Assembly (NCBI RefSeq): GCF_016908195.1 | Contig: NZ_JAFBDK010000001.1 | Coordinates: 124,001-188,000, forward strand | Direction of reading: 5' to 3' | DNA length: 64,000 nt | Source of the DNA: Jeotgalibacillus terrae | GTDB lineage: Bacteria; Bacillota; Bacilli; Bacillales; Jeotgalibacillaceae | Shown here: positions 25,953 through 35,772 of the stretch, one piece after another | How positions within the stretch are numbered: the stretch's first letter is position 1 | Layout: each line of letters begins with the position of its first letter | The notes under the pieces: model-generated | What the model was told of the DNA's origin: nothing | Databases searched by the model: none | What the model saw: the letters and a program-made list of their open reading frames with translations, nothing else | Position numbers and translations under genes: made by a program

Positions 25953-27446
25953 GTGAAACAGACATCTACACCACCAACATTAATTATGATATTTGGCGCA
26001 ACCGGAGACCTTGCTAAACGCAAATTGTATCCTTCATTATATCAGCTTTATCTAAAAGGAAGTCTGGAAAAACAATTTGCAGTGCTGGGTATCGGTCGCC
26101 GTGAATGGTCTAATGAACAATTCACAAAACACATCCGGGATTCATTAATGACTGCTTCTGATAACCATGACCATATTGATTCATTTATCGAGCATTGTGT
26201 TTATGAGTCACATGATGTTGAAGATTCCTCATCATACATAAAGCTTAAACACGTAGCTGATGAACTTGACGGAAAGTTTAACTTAGAAGGCAACAGAATT
26301 TTTTATCTTGCAATGGCTCCTGAGTTTTTCGGCACCATTACAGATCATTTGAAATCTGACGGGCTGACAGATAATAACGGTTTCTGCCGTCTTGTCATAG
26401 AAAAGCCGTTCGGACACAGTCTTCCTTCAGCAAATGCGCTGAATAATCAGATCAGACAATCATTTCCTGAAGAATCGATTTACCGGATTGACCATTATCT
26501 TGGTAAAGAAATGGTGCAGAACATCGAAGTAATCCGTTTTGCAAATGCACTGTTCGAACCATTATGGAATAGCCGCTTCATTTCAAATATCCAGATTACT
26601 TCTTCAGAAGTACTCGGCGTGGAAGAACGCGGGAGATATTATGAAAAAAGCGGTGCTCTGAGAGATATGGTACAAAACCATATGCTTCAGATGGTTGCAC
26701 TGCTTGCAATGGAGCCTCCGATCAGTCTTAGCACAGATGAGATCAGAAGTGAAAAAGTACGCGTACTTCGTGCAATGCGTCCGATCGAAGGTGAAGAGGT
26801 GGACAATTATTTTGTCAGAGGTCAGTACGGATCTGATTACAAACGTGTTCAAAAGGGCTACAGGGAAAATGATAATGTAGATTCCGATTCCAATACGGAG
26901 ACATATGTTGCCGGAAAAGTGATGATTGATAATTTCCGCTGGGCAGGTGTACCTTTTTATATCCGTACCGGGAAGAGCATGGCTGTTAAATCCACCAAAA
27001 TTGTTGTGCAGTTCAAGGACATTCCGATGAATCTTTATTATAATAAAGAGCATTCACTTGATCCTAATCTGCTGGTCATTCATATTCAGCCCGATGAAGG
27101 TATTACACTTCACCTTAATGCTAAGAAAACTGCTCAGGGTATTGATACTGACAGTGTGAAGCTCAGCTATTCTGCAAGCAGTATCGACGGGATTAATACA
27201 CCTGAAGCTTATGAAAAGCTGCTTTTAGACTGCATTTTAGGAGATGCGACTAACTTTACACACTGGGATGAAGTAAAGCATTCGTGGAGTTTTGTCGATA
27301 AAATCTCTGATCATTGGGAAAAAACAAAAGATACTTCGTTCCCGAATTATTTCGCAGGGTCAATGGGACCTCACAAAAGTGACCTGTTGCTTGAACAGGA
27401 TGGTTTTGAGTGGTGGCCAATCGGCGAACTGGAAGTTGATGAATAA
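25953..27446 (+). CDS. zwf: Glucose-6-phosphate 1-dehydrogenase
   Basis: A 497-residue NADP-dependent dehydrogenase and first enzyme of the oxidative pentose phosphate pathway. The N-terminal cofactor loop is [16 protein letters not shown] and the active-site signature is RIDHYLGKE near residue 178. The start is GTG at 25953 with GAGG upstream. The convergent gndA beyond a DoxX-like gene encodes the other NADPH-forming step of the pathway. Confidence 0.97.
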   Translation: MKQTSTPPTLIMIFGATGDLAKRKLYPSLYQLYLKGSLEKQFAVLGIGRREWSNEQFTKHIRDSLMTASDNHDHIDSFIEHCVYESHDVEDSSSYIKLKHVADELDGKFNLEGNRIFYLAMAPEFFGTITDHLKSDGLTDNNGFCRLVIEKPFGHSLPSANALNNQIRQSFPEESIYRIDHYLGKEMVQNIEVIRFANALFEPLWNSRFISNIQITSSEVLGVEERGRYYEKSGALRDMVQNHMLQMVALLAMEPPISLSTDEIRSEKVRVLRAMRPIEGEEVDNYFVRGQYGSDYKRVQKGYRENDNVDSDSNTETYVAGKVMIDNFRWAGVPFYIRTGKSMAVKSTKIVVQFKDIPMNLYYNKEHSLDPNLLVIHIQPDEGITLHLNAKKTAQGIDTDSVKLSYSASSIDGINTPEAYEKLLLDCILGDATNFTHWDEVKHSWSFVDKISDHWEKTKDTSFPNYFAGSMGPHKSDLLLEQDGFEWWPIGELEVDE

Positions 27447-27452
27447 GCATAC

Positions 27453-27484
27453 AAAAAAGTAAGGCATCTCTGCCTTACTTTTTT
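27453..27484. terminator. Bidirectional terminator after zwf
   Basis: A perfect 14-bp stem (27453-27466, 27471-27484) with a 4-base loop and A6/T6 flanks; it also covers the last codons of the convergent gene. Confidence 0.92.
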
Positions 27485-27822
27485 GCTATCTTCAATGCCC
27501 ACTGAATCAGCGGAATTTGAAAAAGTACTCTTCCCCAAAGAGCAGCAGGCATCTTTTTTCCTGCAATCCTCACATTTTTCTTTGCCATATATATATTGGC
27601 CGGCCAGACGGCAACAAGAAAGAGCGCAAGCAGTTTCCCTGCAAGTTTTGCCCCTTTATCAAGTACCAGCATTGCCCCGATCACAATTTCAATCACACCT
27701 GTTATGTAGACAATGGCTTTTTTAAATGGTAAAGCAGGCGGGACGATCTTTCTGAAGTTTCTTTCCTTAAGAAAATGCATAATACCTGCATAGAATACGA
27801 TTGCACCGTACAGTCTTCTCAT
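27475..27822 (-). CDS. DoxX-like small membrane protein
   Basis: A 115-residue protein with about four hydrophobic segments and the pattern YAGIMHFLKERNF followed by VYITGVIEIVIGAMLV, typical of DoxX-like/quinol-oxidase-subunit-related proteins. Function unknown. It lies between zwf and gndA, reads with gndA on the minus strand and has its own upstream hairpin from the gndA end, so it is probably expressed separately. Confidence 0.75.
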   Translation of the reverse strand: MRRLYGAIVFYAGIMHFLKERNFRKIVPPALPFKKAIVYITGVIEIVIGAMLVLDKGAKLAGKLLALFLVAVWPANIYMAKKNVRIAGKKMPAALWGRVLFQIPLIQWALKIAKK

Positions 27823-27841
27823 GAGAGTCTCTCCATTCTAT

Positions 27842-27874
27842 AATACCCGCCTTTCAAAATGAAAGGCGGGTATT
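27842..27874 (-). terminator. Hairpin after gndA
   Basis: A perfect 14-bp stem (27842-27855, 27861-27874) with a 5-base loop just after the gndA stop. The T-run is short. Confidence 0.75.
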
Positions 27875-27876
27875 GA

Positions 27877-29289
27877 TTAATCTTCAATCCATTCAGTATG
27901 GAATGTACCTTCTTTATCAGTGCGCTCATACGTATGTGCGCCGAAATAGTCACGCTGAGCCTGAATCAGATTAGCCGGCAGAACCGCTGTACGGTAACTG
28001 TCATAGTAAGACAGCGCTGTAGAGAAGCCCGGTACCGGAATTCCATTCTTAACAGCAAGCGCAATCACTTCACGCAGTGCACTCTGGTAATTTTCAACAA
28101 TTGACTTAAAGTAATCATCAAGCATCAGATTAGTCAAATGCGGATCTCTATCGTAAGCTTCTTTTATCTTTTGAAGGAACTGGGCACGGATAATACATCC
28201 TCCACGGAAAATCATCGCAATCTCACCGAATTTCAGATCCCAGTTATATTCTTCAGAAGCAGCTCTCATTTGAGCGAAGCCTTGTGCATAGGAAGCAATT
28301 TTAGACATATAAAGTGCGCGTCTGATCGCTTCAACCCACTCTTTTTTATCTTCTTCAGGTAACTTTGGTTCAGGTCCGCTTAAAATCCCGCTTGCCTTCA
28401 CACGCTCATCTTTCAGTGCTGAAATAAACCGTGCAAATACTGATTCTGTAATGATCGGAAGTGGTGTACCAAGGTCAAGTGCGCTTTGGCTTGTCCATTT
28501 TCCGGTACCCTTTTGCCCTGCTTTATCAAGGATCACGTCTACCATCGGTTTACCGGTTTCATCATCATATTTTTTAAAGATATCTGCTGTAATTTCGATC
28601 AGATAGCTGTCGAGTTCACCTTTATTCCACTCTGTGAAAACTTCATGCAAGTCTTCAGCATTCAATCCAAGCACCTGCTTCATCAGGAAGTAGGATTCTG
28701 CAATCAGCTGCATATCCGCGTATTCAATCCCGTTATGCACCATTTTTACATAATGTCCCGCACCATCAGGGCCGATATACGTACTGCAGGCTTCCCCATT
28801 CACTTTTGCGGAAATTTCGTTGAAAATCGGCGCCACGAGATCATAGGCTTCTTTCTGTCCACCAGGCATAATTGAAGGGCCTGTCAGTGCGCCTTCTTCA
28901 CCGCCGGATACGCCGGTACCGATAAAGTGTACACCATACTCACTTAACTCTTTGTTACGGCGGATTGTATCCTGATAAAATGTATTCCCGCCATCAATCA
29001 GAATATCACCCTTATCAAGTAAAGGCAGCAACCCTGAGATCGTTGCATCTGTAGCAGGACCTGCCTTTACCATGAGCATAATTTTTCTCGGTGTCTCAAG
29101 AGAATCCACAAACTCTTCCAGGCTATATGTACCGTGGATCTGCTTGCCTCCGGATTCATTTAACATATCGTCAACTTTTTCAGAAGACCGGTTATACACA
29201 GCAACTGAAAAACCTCTGCTTTCAATATTCCATGCAAGGTTTTTACCCATAACTGCCAAACCGACAACGCCAAATTGATGTTTTGACAT
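27877..29289 (-). CDS. gndA: 6-phosphogluconate dehydrogenase, decarboxylating
   Basis: A 470-residue enzyme that converts 6-phosphogluconate to ribulose-5-phosphate, making NADPH. The Rossmann loop [12 protein letters not shown] is at the N-terminus, the [21 protein letters not shown] substrate region near residue 125, and the catalytic Lys is in [20 protein letters not shown] 29289 has AAAGGAAG 6 bases upstream. With zwf it forms the oxidative pentose phosphate pair. Confidence 0.97.
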   Translation of the reverse strand: MSKHQFGVVGLAVMGKNLAWNIESRGFSVAVYNRSSEKVDDMLNESGGKQIHGTYSLEEFVDSLETPRKIMLMVKAGPATDATISGLLPLLDKGDILIDGGNTFYQDTIRRNKELSEYGVHFIGTGVSGGEEGALTGPSIMPGGQKEAYDLVAPIFNEISAKVNGEACSTYIGPDGAGHYVKMVHNGIEYADMQLIAESYFLMKQVLGLNAEDLHEVFTEWNKGELDSYLIEITADIFKKYDDETGKPMVDVILDKAGQKGTGKWTSQSALDLGTPLPIITESVFARFISALKDERVKASGILSGPEPKLPEEDKKEWVEAIRRALYMSKIASYAQGFAQMRAASEEYNWDLKFGEIAMIFRGGCIIRAQFLQKIKEAYDRDPHLTNLMLDDYFKSIVENYQSALREVIALAVKNGIPVPGFSTALSYYDSYRTAVLPANLIQAQRDYFGAHTYERTDKEGTFHTEWIED

Positions 29290-29372
29290 AATCAACTTCC
29301 TTTCTGTCTTCGTTCTCCCTTTGATCCTAAACTATTGTATCATTAAACGCCAAAAAATCGAACGATGACCCT

Positions 29373-30602
29373 CTAATTATGGTCATCAAGAAAATCTTTG
29401 CTGAAACTGGTTTCTGCATTCTGGACACTTTTCGCGCTTTTCATCCCACGTGTCAGAATTCCTTTTCCGTGTTTCTCTTCAAGTTCTCTCATCACTTTTT
29501 CGACCGGCTCATACTTAACATCTTCCTCATATGAAAATAAATCAATCTGTTTATAAGCATGACTTTTATCAGCCAGATCTTGTACTGTGACACCGAGCAG
29601 TCTGACCGGCGTTCCGTTCCAATGCTTCAGAAAAAGTCCTTTTGCTTCTTCAGCTATATGATTTCTGTCATACAGCGGGTGACTGAGTGTAAGACTCCTG
29701 GTTATGGTTTTTCTGTTTTTAAAACGGATCATGATCTGTAGAGCATACCCGATCATCTGCTTCGTACTTAATCGTTCACTGACCTTTTCTGACAGCTGCT
29801 CAATTACTTTTAACAGTTCACTTTGATTTGTCAGATCCTTTGGCAGCGTAGTTGAATTCCCTACACTTTTGTAATCATAGATACTTTCCGGGTCCACTTT
29901 TCTCGAATCAATCCCATTTGCTCTGTTCTTCAGCTTCAGTCCATTAATACCAAGCAATACTTTCAATTTTATTTCATCAGCTGATGCAAGATCTCCAATG
30001 GTCTCGATGGAAAGAGAAGATAATTTTTCAGCCGTTTTCTCCCCTACTCCGTTCATCTCACGGATTGGCATGGGCCAGAGTTTGTGCTCAATTTCTCTTT
30101 TTCTCAGCACTGTTATCCCCATCGGTTTTTTCATATCCGAAGCCATTTTAGAAAGAAACTTATTTGGAGAAACACCAATACTGCACGGAAGATCAAGCTC
30201 CCTTAGAATTCTGTCCTGAATTTCTTTAATCAACTCTATCGGGTTTCCTTCAACCTCCGTGATATCCATATATCCTTCATCAATTGATACAGGTTCAACC
30301 ATCGTAGTATAACTTCTCAGAATATCAAAAATGGCTTTAGAGGCCTGTCTGTAGCGTGTGAAATCAGGTCTGAGTACAATCAGCTCAGGACAAAGCTTCA
30401 GTGCTTCATGAACCTGCATAGTGGTTTTGACACCTTTACTCCTCGCCTCATAGCTGCAGGTGACAACAATGCCTCTCCGCTCTTCAGGATTACCTGCAAT
30501 CGCAATCGCCTTCCCTTTCAGTTCCGGCTGATGAGCAGCTTCAACTGAAGCATAAAAGCTGTTCATATCAATATGGAGAATAATTTTTCCACTTCCGCTC
30601 AT
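29373..30602 (-). CDS. dinB: DNA polymerase IV (Y family)
   Basis: A 409-residue translesion polymerase. Catalytic carboxylates lie in HIDMNSFYASVE and SIDEGYMDIT, and helix-hairpin-helix sequence (MNGVGEKTAEKL) is in the thumb region; the little-finger domain follows. A DinB family clamp-binding tail such as QIDLFSYEE is near the C-terminus. ATG 30602 is used, with AAGGGA upstream; a TTG precedes it directly. It corresponds to polYA (yqjH) by order. Confidence 0.95.
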   Translation of the reverse strand: MSGSGKIILHIDMNSFYASVEAAHQPELKGKAIAIAGNPEERRGIVVTCSYEARSKGVKTTMQVHEALKLCPELIVLRPDFTRYRQASKAIFDILRSYTTMVEPVSIDEGYMDITEVEGNPIELIKEIQDRILRELDLPCSIGVSPNKFLSKMASDMKKPMGITVLRKREIEHKLWPMPIREMNGVGEKTAEKLSSLSIETIGDLASADEIKLKVLLGINGLKLKNRANGIDSRKVDPESIYDYKSVGNSTTLPKDLTNQSELLKVIEQLSEKVSERLSTKQMIGYALQIMIRFKNRKTITRSLTLSHPLYDRNHIAEEAKGLFLKHWNGTPVRLLGVTVQDLADKSHAYKQIDLFSYEEDVKYEPVEKVMRELEEKHGKGILTRGMKSAKSVQNAETSFSKDFLDDHN

Positions 30603-30655
30603 CAACTCAATCCCTTCTATTGTTCACTACTGAAAATATTACACGAAAATCACAC

Positions 30656-30685
30656 AAAAAAAAATGTTCCTTCATAAAGGAACAT
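30656..30685 (-). terminator. Terminator after the cheW-like gene
   Basis: A 9-bp stem (30664-30672, 30677-30685), 4-base loop, followed on the minus strand by nine or more Ts. Confidence 0.88.
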
Positions 30686-30706
30686 CTGTTAAATCATGAT
30701 CTATAA

Positions 30707-31186
30707 TCAGGAAATTTCCTGTGATTTGGCTTCAGCTATATAATCCCTGATTTCTTTCATTCCATCGAGACTCTCTGTCAGAACCTCAGGATCAATGATG
30801 GTAATCAAGCGATTTTCCAGTTGTGCAACTGAAGTGAAATACTCTGTTTTTCTGTATGCTGCGAGCCCTATTTCTTTTAGGCGCTCTGACGGAATATCAA
30901 TGATTTCCTTTGCATCTCTTACACGTACGGCGAGTGAAAGCTGTTCTGTCTTCAATACAAGCATCTTTGATTCTTCAGCAACCAGCGGCCTGCTGTAAAG
31001 GATCTCTTCAAAGTCCAAAACAGGGACAAGCTCTCCCCTTACTTCAGTGATCCCGGGCATATATGCGGGAAGATGCGGAACAGGTGTTACTTTCTCTTCT
31101 TTTTCAATTGATATAACTGATTGAATTGAAATGGCGTATTCTTCGTTTCCACACTTAAAAACAACTGCTTTTAATCCATCTTCCAT
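30707..31186 (-). CDS. cheW: Orphan CheW-like chemotaxis coupling protein
   Basis: A 159-residue protein made almost only of one CheW domain (VFKCGNEEYAISIQSVISIEKEEKVTPVPHLPAYMPGITEVRGELVPVLDF). CheW links chemoreceptors to the CheA kinase. ATG 31186 is chosen with GGGGG upstream; a longer reading has no ribosome site. It has its own terminator, and there is no other chemotaxis gene in the window, so it may be an extra CheW for a particular receptor set. B. subtilis does not have one in this place. Confidence 0.85.
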   Translation of the reverse strand: MEDGLKAVVFKCGNEEYAISIQSVISIEKEEKVTPVPHLPAYMPGITEVRGELVPVLDFEEILYSRPLVAEESKMLVLKTEQLSLAVRVRDAKEIIDIPSERLKEIGLAAYRKTEYFTSVAQLENRLITIIDPEVLTESLDGMKEIRDYIAEAKSQEIS

Positions 31187-31283
31187 AACTAATTTCCCCC
31201 TTTTTCGAATGATACTAATGTACCATAAAACAACAGGGTTTTCCATAATTATTTAGTTTACATAATAATATTATGAGCAAATC

Positions 31284-31315
31284 AATAAAAAAGCAGGAAA
31301 ACCTGCTTTTTTATT
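31284..31315 (-). terminator. Terminator after the peptidase gene
   Basis: A perfect 14-bp stem (31284-31297, 31302-31315) with an AAAA loop and T6, overlapping the last codon. Confidence 0.9.
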
Positions 31316-32429
31316 GATTGCTTTCTTTCACAATCTGAGTCAATAATTCACTTAATTTAACTAATTCATCAACCGGCATACGCTCATTGGTTGTATGGAT
31401 TTCTTCATAGCCCACTGCAAGGTTTACAGTCGGCACACCCATACCTGCAATGACATTCGCATCGCTTCCTCCACCGCTTGTCAGTAGCTCGGAAGTTCTG
31501 CCGATTGCCTTTGCTGCCTTCTTCGCCAACTGAACAACATGGTCGTTTTCACTGAATTTAAAGCCCGGGTACATTACCTGGATCTCAACATCAGCCCTGC
31601 CACCCATTTCCTCGGCTGCATCTTCAAAAGCTTTTTTCATTTCCTGTGCCTGTTTTTCCATTTTTTCAGGAACCAATGATCTTGCTTCTGCTAATACATC
31701 TACACGGTCACAGACGATATTAGTGGCACTTCCACCTTCAAAGCGGCCAATATTTGCAGTAGTCTCTTCATCAAGACGGCCAAGGTTCATGTTTGCAATT
31801 GCTTTAGAAGCGATTGTAATAGCTGACACACCTTTTTCAGGTGCTACGCCGGCATGTGCCGTTTTTCCGTGAATGACAGCCTTGATTTTTGCCTGAGTCG
31901 GAGCTGCTACGATAATATTTCCAACTTGTCCATCACTGTCTACAGCATAACCGTACTTTGCTTTTACATAAGATGGATCAAGCGCTTTAGCACCAACAAG
32001 TCCTGATTCTTCACCGGCAGTAATGATAAATTGAATATCTCCGTGGCTGATATTCTGTTCTTTCAATTGAAGAATCATTTCAATCATCGCAGCAATACCT
32101 GCTTTATCATCCGCACCAAGGATGGTTGAACCATCAGAATAAATGTATCCATCCTCTTTGATGACAGGGTTAATTCCTTTCCCTGGCGTAACTGTATCCA
32201 TGTGGGATGTGAAGTAAATCGTATCAGCTGATTGATCCTGTCCTTTTAGCGTGATAATCAGGTTATTAGCACCGTGCCCGGTCTCTTTCATACTGTCGTC
32301 TTCTTCAATCTCACAGCCAAGCTCTGTGAATATTTTCTTCAGCACTTTAGAAATGTCAGATTCGTATTTCGTTTCAGAATCTACTTTAACAAGTTCAATA
32401 AATTGATTCACTACACGTTCTTTATTCAT
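31311..32429 (-). CDS. yqjE: M20-family peptidase, PepT/YqjE-like
   Basis: A 372-residue zinc aminopeptidase-type enzyme, close to tripeptidase T and B. subtilis YqjE. Metal-binding sites are in FTSHMDTVTPG, LGADDKAGIAAMIE, ITAGEESGLVGA and the AVDSDGQVGNI segment; a dimerisation lid domain lies between about 190 and 290. It likely trims peptides in the cytosol. GGAGG precedes the ATG. It stands between the cheW-like gene and the acyl-CoA carboxyltransferase gene. Confidence 0.92.
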   Translation of the reverse strand: MNKERVVNQFIELVKVDSETKYESDISKVLKKIFTELGCEIEEDDSMKETGHGANNLIITLKGQDQSADTIYFTSHMDTVTPGKGINPVIKEDGYIYSDGSTILGADDKAGIAAMIEMILQLKEQNISHGDIQFIITAGEESGLVGAKALDPSYVKAKYGYAVDSDGQVGNIIVAAPTQAKIKAVIHGKTAHAGVAPEKGVSAITIASKAIANMNLGRLDEETTANIGRFEGGSATNIVCDRVDVLAEARSLVPEKMEKQAQEMKKAFEDAAEEMGGRADVEIQVMYPGFKFSENDHVVQLAKKAAKAIGRTSELLTSGGGSDANVIAGMGVPTVNLAVGYEEIHTTNERMPVDELVKLSELLTQIVKESNQ

Positions 32430-32487
32430 CTAAAAACCTCCGAAAAAATCATAATAAGTATTAAGTATAACGAAGAACTGTCACTTA

Positions 32488-34038
32488 TTACAGCGGTATG
32501 TTTCCGTGCTTTTTCTTTGGACGTTCTTCATGCTTGTTTCTCATCATCTCAAGCGCCTGGATCAGCTTAATTCTCGTTTCTCTCGGATCAATCACATCGT
32601 CCACCATTCCTCTTGAAGCAGCCACAAATGGGTTTGCGAACTTTTCACGGTATTCCTCAATCTTTTTAGCTCGTGTTACTTCAGGCTCATCACTGTTTGC
32701 AATCTCTCTGGCAAAAATAATATTGGCAGCCCCCTGTGGTCCCATTACTGCAATTTCTGCATTCGGCCATGCAAAAACAAGGTCTGCTCCAATTGATTTA
32801 CTGTTCAATGCCACGTAAGCCCCACCATAAGCTTTACGTAAAATGACTGTCATCTTCGGTACGGTAGCTTCTGAATAGGCATACAGAATTTTTGCACCGT
32901 GTCTGATAATCCCACCGTGCTCCTGTTTAATACCCGGGAAGAATCCGGTTACATCTTCAAACGTGATAATCGGAATATTAAATGAATCACAAAAGCGGAT
33001 AAACCTTGATGCTTTATCACTTGAATCAATATCAAGACCGCCTGCCATTACTTTCGGCTGGTTACACACAAGTCCAACTGTCTCACCTTTGATTCTTGCA
33101 AAACCTACGACAATATTGCGTGCAAATTCTTTCTGCACTTCCATAAATGAGTTTTTATCCACAACGTGATCAATGACAATTCTGACATCATAGGGACGCA
33201 GCGGATCGAATGGAATCGCATCAGCTAAGTCCGGTCTGTCATCAGATTCATCCGGCACATCGGCTACTGGTGGCTGTTCTTCATTGGACTGCGGCAGGTA
33301 GCTAAGCAGCTGTCTAACCTGCTCAAGCGTTTCCTGTTCAGTTTCAGCACGGAAATGAGCGTTTCCACTGATAGAATTATGTATTTTCGATCCGCCCAGA
33401 TCCTCTGAAGATATTTTTTCACCTGTTACTGTTTCAATTACTTTAGGTCCTGTAATAAACATCTGGCTTGTTTTATCCACCATGAAAACAAAATCAGTAA
33501 TAGCTGGAGAATAAACTGCGCCACCCGCACACGGTCCCATTATGACAGAGATCTGTGGCATTACGCCGGAATAGATGGAATTACGGTAAAAAATCTGACC
33601 GTATCCATCTAATGAAACGACACCTTCCTGGATCCGGGCGCCTCCTGAATCATTCAATCCAATAAACGGAGCCCGGTTTTTTGCTGCAAGATCCATTACA
33701 TTTGCAATTTTAGCTGCGTGCATTTCCCCAAGCGCACCACCAAATACAGTAAAGTCCTGTGAAAATAAATATATCGGGCGTCCGTTTACTTTGCCATAAC
33801 CGGTTACAACACCATCCCCGGGTCCCTTTTGTGATTCCATTCCAAAATCTCCGCAGCGGTGCTCAATAAAAGGATTCAATTCTACAAAAGACCCCTTATC
33901 CACTAAAAGATCGATTCTTTCACGGGCTGTCAGCTTGCCTTTTTCATGCTGCTTATCAATGCGCTCATCTCCGCCTCCGAGCTCAATTTCCCGTTTTTTA
34001 TCGTATAACTCATTAATTTTTTCGAACATATCACTCAT
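32488..34038 (-). CDS. yqjD: Acyl-CoA carboxyltransferase (propionyl/methylmalonyl-CoA type), YqjD-like
   Basis: A 516-residue carboxyltransferase of the crotonase fold, the biotin-dependent beta subunit type. Both oxyanion-hole glycine regions are seen: NDSGGARIQEGV, and the C-terminal RKAYGGAYVALNSK. It fits propionyl-CoA carboxylase beta. No biotin carboxylase or biotin carrier gene is in the window, so the partner is elsewhere. ATG 34038 has GGAGG upstream and overlaps the epimerase gene by 8 bp, a strong link to methylmalonyl-CoA metabolism. Confidence 0.93.
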   Translation of the reverse strand: MSDMFEKINELYDKKREIELGGGDERIDKQHEKGKLTARERIDLLVDKGSFVELNPFIEHRCGDFGMESQKGPGDGVVTGYGKVNGRPIYLFSQDFTVFGGALGEMHAAKIANVMDLAAKNRAPFIGLNDSGGARIQEGVVSLDGYGQIFYRNSIYSGVMPQISVIMGPCAGGAVYSPAITDFVFMVDKTSQMFITGPKVIETVTGEKISSEDLGGSKIHNSISGNAHFRAETEQETLEQVRQLLSYLPQSNEEQPPVADVPDESDDRPDLADAIPFDPLRPYDVRIVIDHVVDKNSFMEVQKEFARNIVVGFARIKGETVGLVCNQPKVMAGGLDIDSSDKASRFIRFCDSFNIPIITFEDVTGFFPGIKQEHGGIIRHGAKILYAYSEATVPKMTVILRKAYGGAYVALNSKSIGADLVFAWPNAEIAVMGPQGAANIIFAREIANSDEPEVTRAKKIEEYREKFANPFVAASRGMVDDVIDPRETRIKLIQALEMMRNKHEERPKKKHGNIPL

Positions 34039-34453
34039 GATGACTGCCTCCTTTATAATCGTGATCGCAAAGTTCATATAGCACACCATGTGCCTGTTTA
34101 GGATGCAGGAATGCGACCTGGGCACCGCCCGCTCCGGTTTTTGAACCCTCTGAGGTAAACTTTAGCCCTTTGCTTTTCAGTTCTTCCATTCTTTGATCAA
34201 TATCGCTCACGCCAAATGCCACATGGTGAATGCCTTCACCTCTCTTATTAATAAAAGCTGCAATTGGAGAATCACTGTTCAGCGGTTCAAGTAATTCAAT
34301 TTTAATATTCCCGGCATCTAAAAATGCTACTTTGACTCCCTGGGAATCAACTGTTTCCTGCTTCAGTAAAGTAAGCGCTAACATATTAGTGTAAAAAGGC
34401 AGTGCTTCTTCAATTGATTTAACTGCTACTCCGATATGATCTGTTTTTTTCAT
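34031..34453 (-). CDS. mce: Methylmalonyl-CoA epimerase
   Basis: A 140-residue glyoxalase/VOC-fold protein. The paired beta-alpha-beta modules carry the metal ligands: His in DHIGVAV, Glu in IELLEP, His in GIHHVAFGV and Glu in LYELC. It converts the S to R isomer of methylmalonyl-CoA, bridging the carboxylase to the mutase encoded at 40-44 kb. It is the first gene of the mce-yqjD operon (B. subtilis yqjC-yqjD). AAAGGGG precedes the ATG. Confidence 0.95.
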   Translation of the reverse strand: MKKTDHIGVAVKSIEEALPFYTNMLALTLLKQETVDSQGVKVAFLDAGNIKIELLEPLNSDSPIAAFINKRGEGIHHVAFGVSDIDQRMEELKSKGLKFTSEGSKTGAGGAQVAFLHPKQAHGVLYELCDHDYKGGSHHE

Positions 34454-34579
34454 TAGAATTCCCCTTTCAGACGGCTACTTTTCTATTGTAACGATATCAG
34501 CTGAAGTTGACTACTACTTGCGAAGGATTGTACAGGCGTGTACAATTAAATCAATATGCTGTAAAAGGAGCGAATCATT

Positions 34580-34678
34580 TTGCGCAACCGCAAATTCAGA
34601 ACTTTTATTGTTTACCTGATGATTTTTGCGATGCTGGCTTCGACGCTTGCTATCGGATTATCAATGGTTGTATTTTAA
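34580..34678 (+). CDS. prli42: Stressosome-associated miniprotein Prli42
   Basis: A 32-residue single-span membrane miniprotein: basic start RNRKFR, then FIVYLMIFAMLASTLAIGLSMVVF. The VYLM...M..STL pattern is that of Prli42, which in Listeria anchors the stressosome to the membrane and is conserved in Bacillales. The start is TTG at 34580, 9 bases after AAAAGGAG. The gene is short and stands alone, divergent from mce and ending at a hairpin shared with yqjA. Stressosome genes themselves are not in the window. Confidence 0.85.
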   Translation: MRNRKFRTFIVYLMIFAMLASTLAIGLSMVVF

Positions 34679-34683
34679 AAAAT

Positions 34684-34713
34684 GGAGCAGTGGATCACAG
34701 GATCCGCTGCTCC
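34684..34713. terminator. Hairpin between prli42 and yqjA
   Basis: A 13-bp stem with one G-T pair (34684-34696, 34701-34713) between convergent genes; T-run weak. Confidence 0.65.
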
Positions 34714-34714
34714 T

Positions 34715-35689
34715 TTACATTTCTGCCTGTCTTCTTGATAATGGAATCCCTCTGAAGGATTGTTTCAGCTGCAGGTATTCTTCCATTTCACGTATAAACT
34801 GAAACAATGCTGCCCTCGTCTCAAATTCGTTACGCTCTCTTGGCATTGGCATTTCTTCTATCAGCAGCTTCATGTCAAACAACTTTTTCAAATATAAGAC
34901 TGCTGTGTTTCCCGGATGAATATGCGTGCTTAAATCTTCAACGAACTCAGCAATCATTTCCCTCTGCTCGACTTCAGAATTTAAGCTTTGCAACAGAGGC
35001 AGCATCCTTTTGATGAGCACAAACTGCTTTTCTCTCATCGTAAAATAGAGATAATAAATATTCTCATTTCTTAAAAAGTGATTTTCAACATCCTGAAAAG
35101 CAATCGTTTTCCCCTCTTTAATCAGAGCTTCTGTTTCCTTTAACAAATGATCATTCCACTCTGAATGAGTATCTCTCAGGTATGCGGACATCTGCTCAAA
35201 AATCTCCTTGAATTGTTCTTCAATCTGCATCTGCATGTTTCCCATTTTACTTTCAACACTCGGCATGTACAAGTTCATCAAAAGCGCAGTGATCACCCCG
35301 ATCGTCAGAAGCATTAATTCATTACCAATCAGAGCGAACGTAATATGGTTACTTGTATACAGATGCAAAATAATGACACTGCTTGTCACAATTCCTTCTT
35401 TGATCTTCAGGGCTACAGCAGTTGGTATGAAAAACAGAATTAACAGCCCGATGGTAACAGGATGGTAAGCGATCCCTTCAAAAATGAAAAAAGAAAATAT
35501 CATGGCGATTATACATGCTGCAACCCTGCTCCAGGACGCTTTAACAGATTTCCGCTTTGTATTTTGTATGCATAAAATGGTAATGATTCCTGCGGATGCA
35601 AAATTTTCAAGCCCGAGCATTCCGGCAACCGCAATGGCAATCGCAGTCCCTGCAGCTGTTTTTATGGTGCGATATCCGATTCGAAACAT
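34715..35689 (-). CDS. yqjA: Aromatic acid exporter-like membrane protein, YqjA-like
   Basis: A 324-residue protein with about five N-terminal membrane segments in a short-loop block (to residue 145) and a long soluble helical C-terminal domain. This is the DUF939/ArAE-like family of B. subtilis YqjA. Its transported substrate is unknown. AAAGGAAG precedes the ATG. It is separated from artPQM by a hairpin and is probably not part of that operon. Confidence 0.85.
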   Translation of the reverse strand: MFRIGYRTIKTAAGTAIAIAVAGMLGLENFASAGIITILCIQNTKRKSVKASWSRVAACIIAMIFSFFIFEGIAYHPVTIGLLILFFIPTAVALKIKEGIVTSSVIILHLYTSNHITFALIGNELMLLTIGVITALLMNLYMPSVESKMGNMQMQIEEQFKEIFEQMSAYLRDTHSEWNDHLLKETEALIKEGKTIAFQDVENHFLRNENIYYLYFTMREKQFVLIKRMLPLLQSLNSEVEQREMIAEFVEDLSTHIHPGNTAVLYLKKLFDMKLLIEEMPMPRERNEFETRAALFQFIREMEEYLQLKQSFRGIPLSRRQAEM

Positions 35690-35733
35690 TCGTTCTTCCT
35701 TTCTTTCACATATATGAAATAGAAAAAATTTAA

Positions 35734-35759
35734 ACCCAAAGTATCGATATACTTTGGGT
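35734..35759 (-). terminator. Terminator after artM
   Basis: A perfect 11-bp stem (35734-35744, 35749-35759), 4-base loop, then a T-rich stretch on the minus strand. Confidence 0.85.
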
Positions 35760-35772
35760 AACGTCAGATTTA

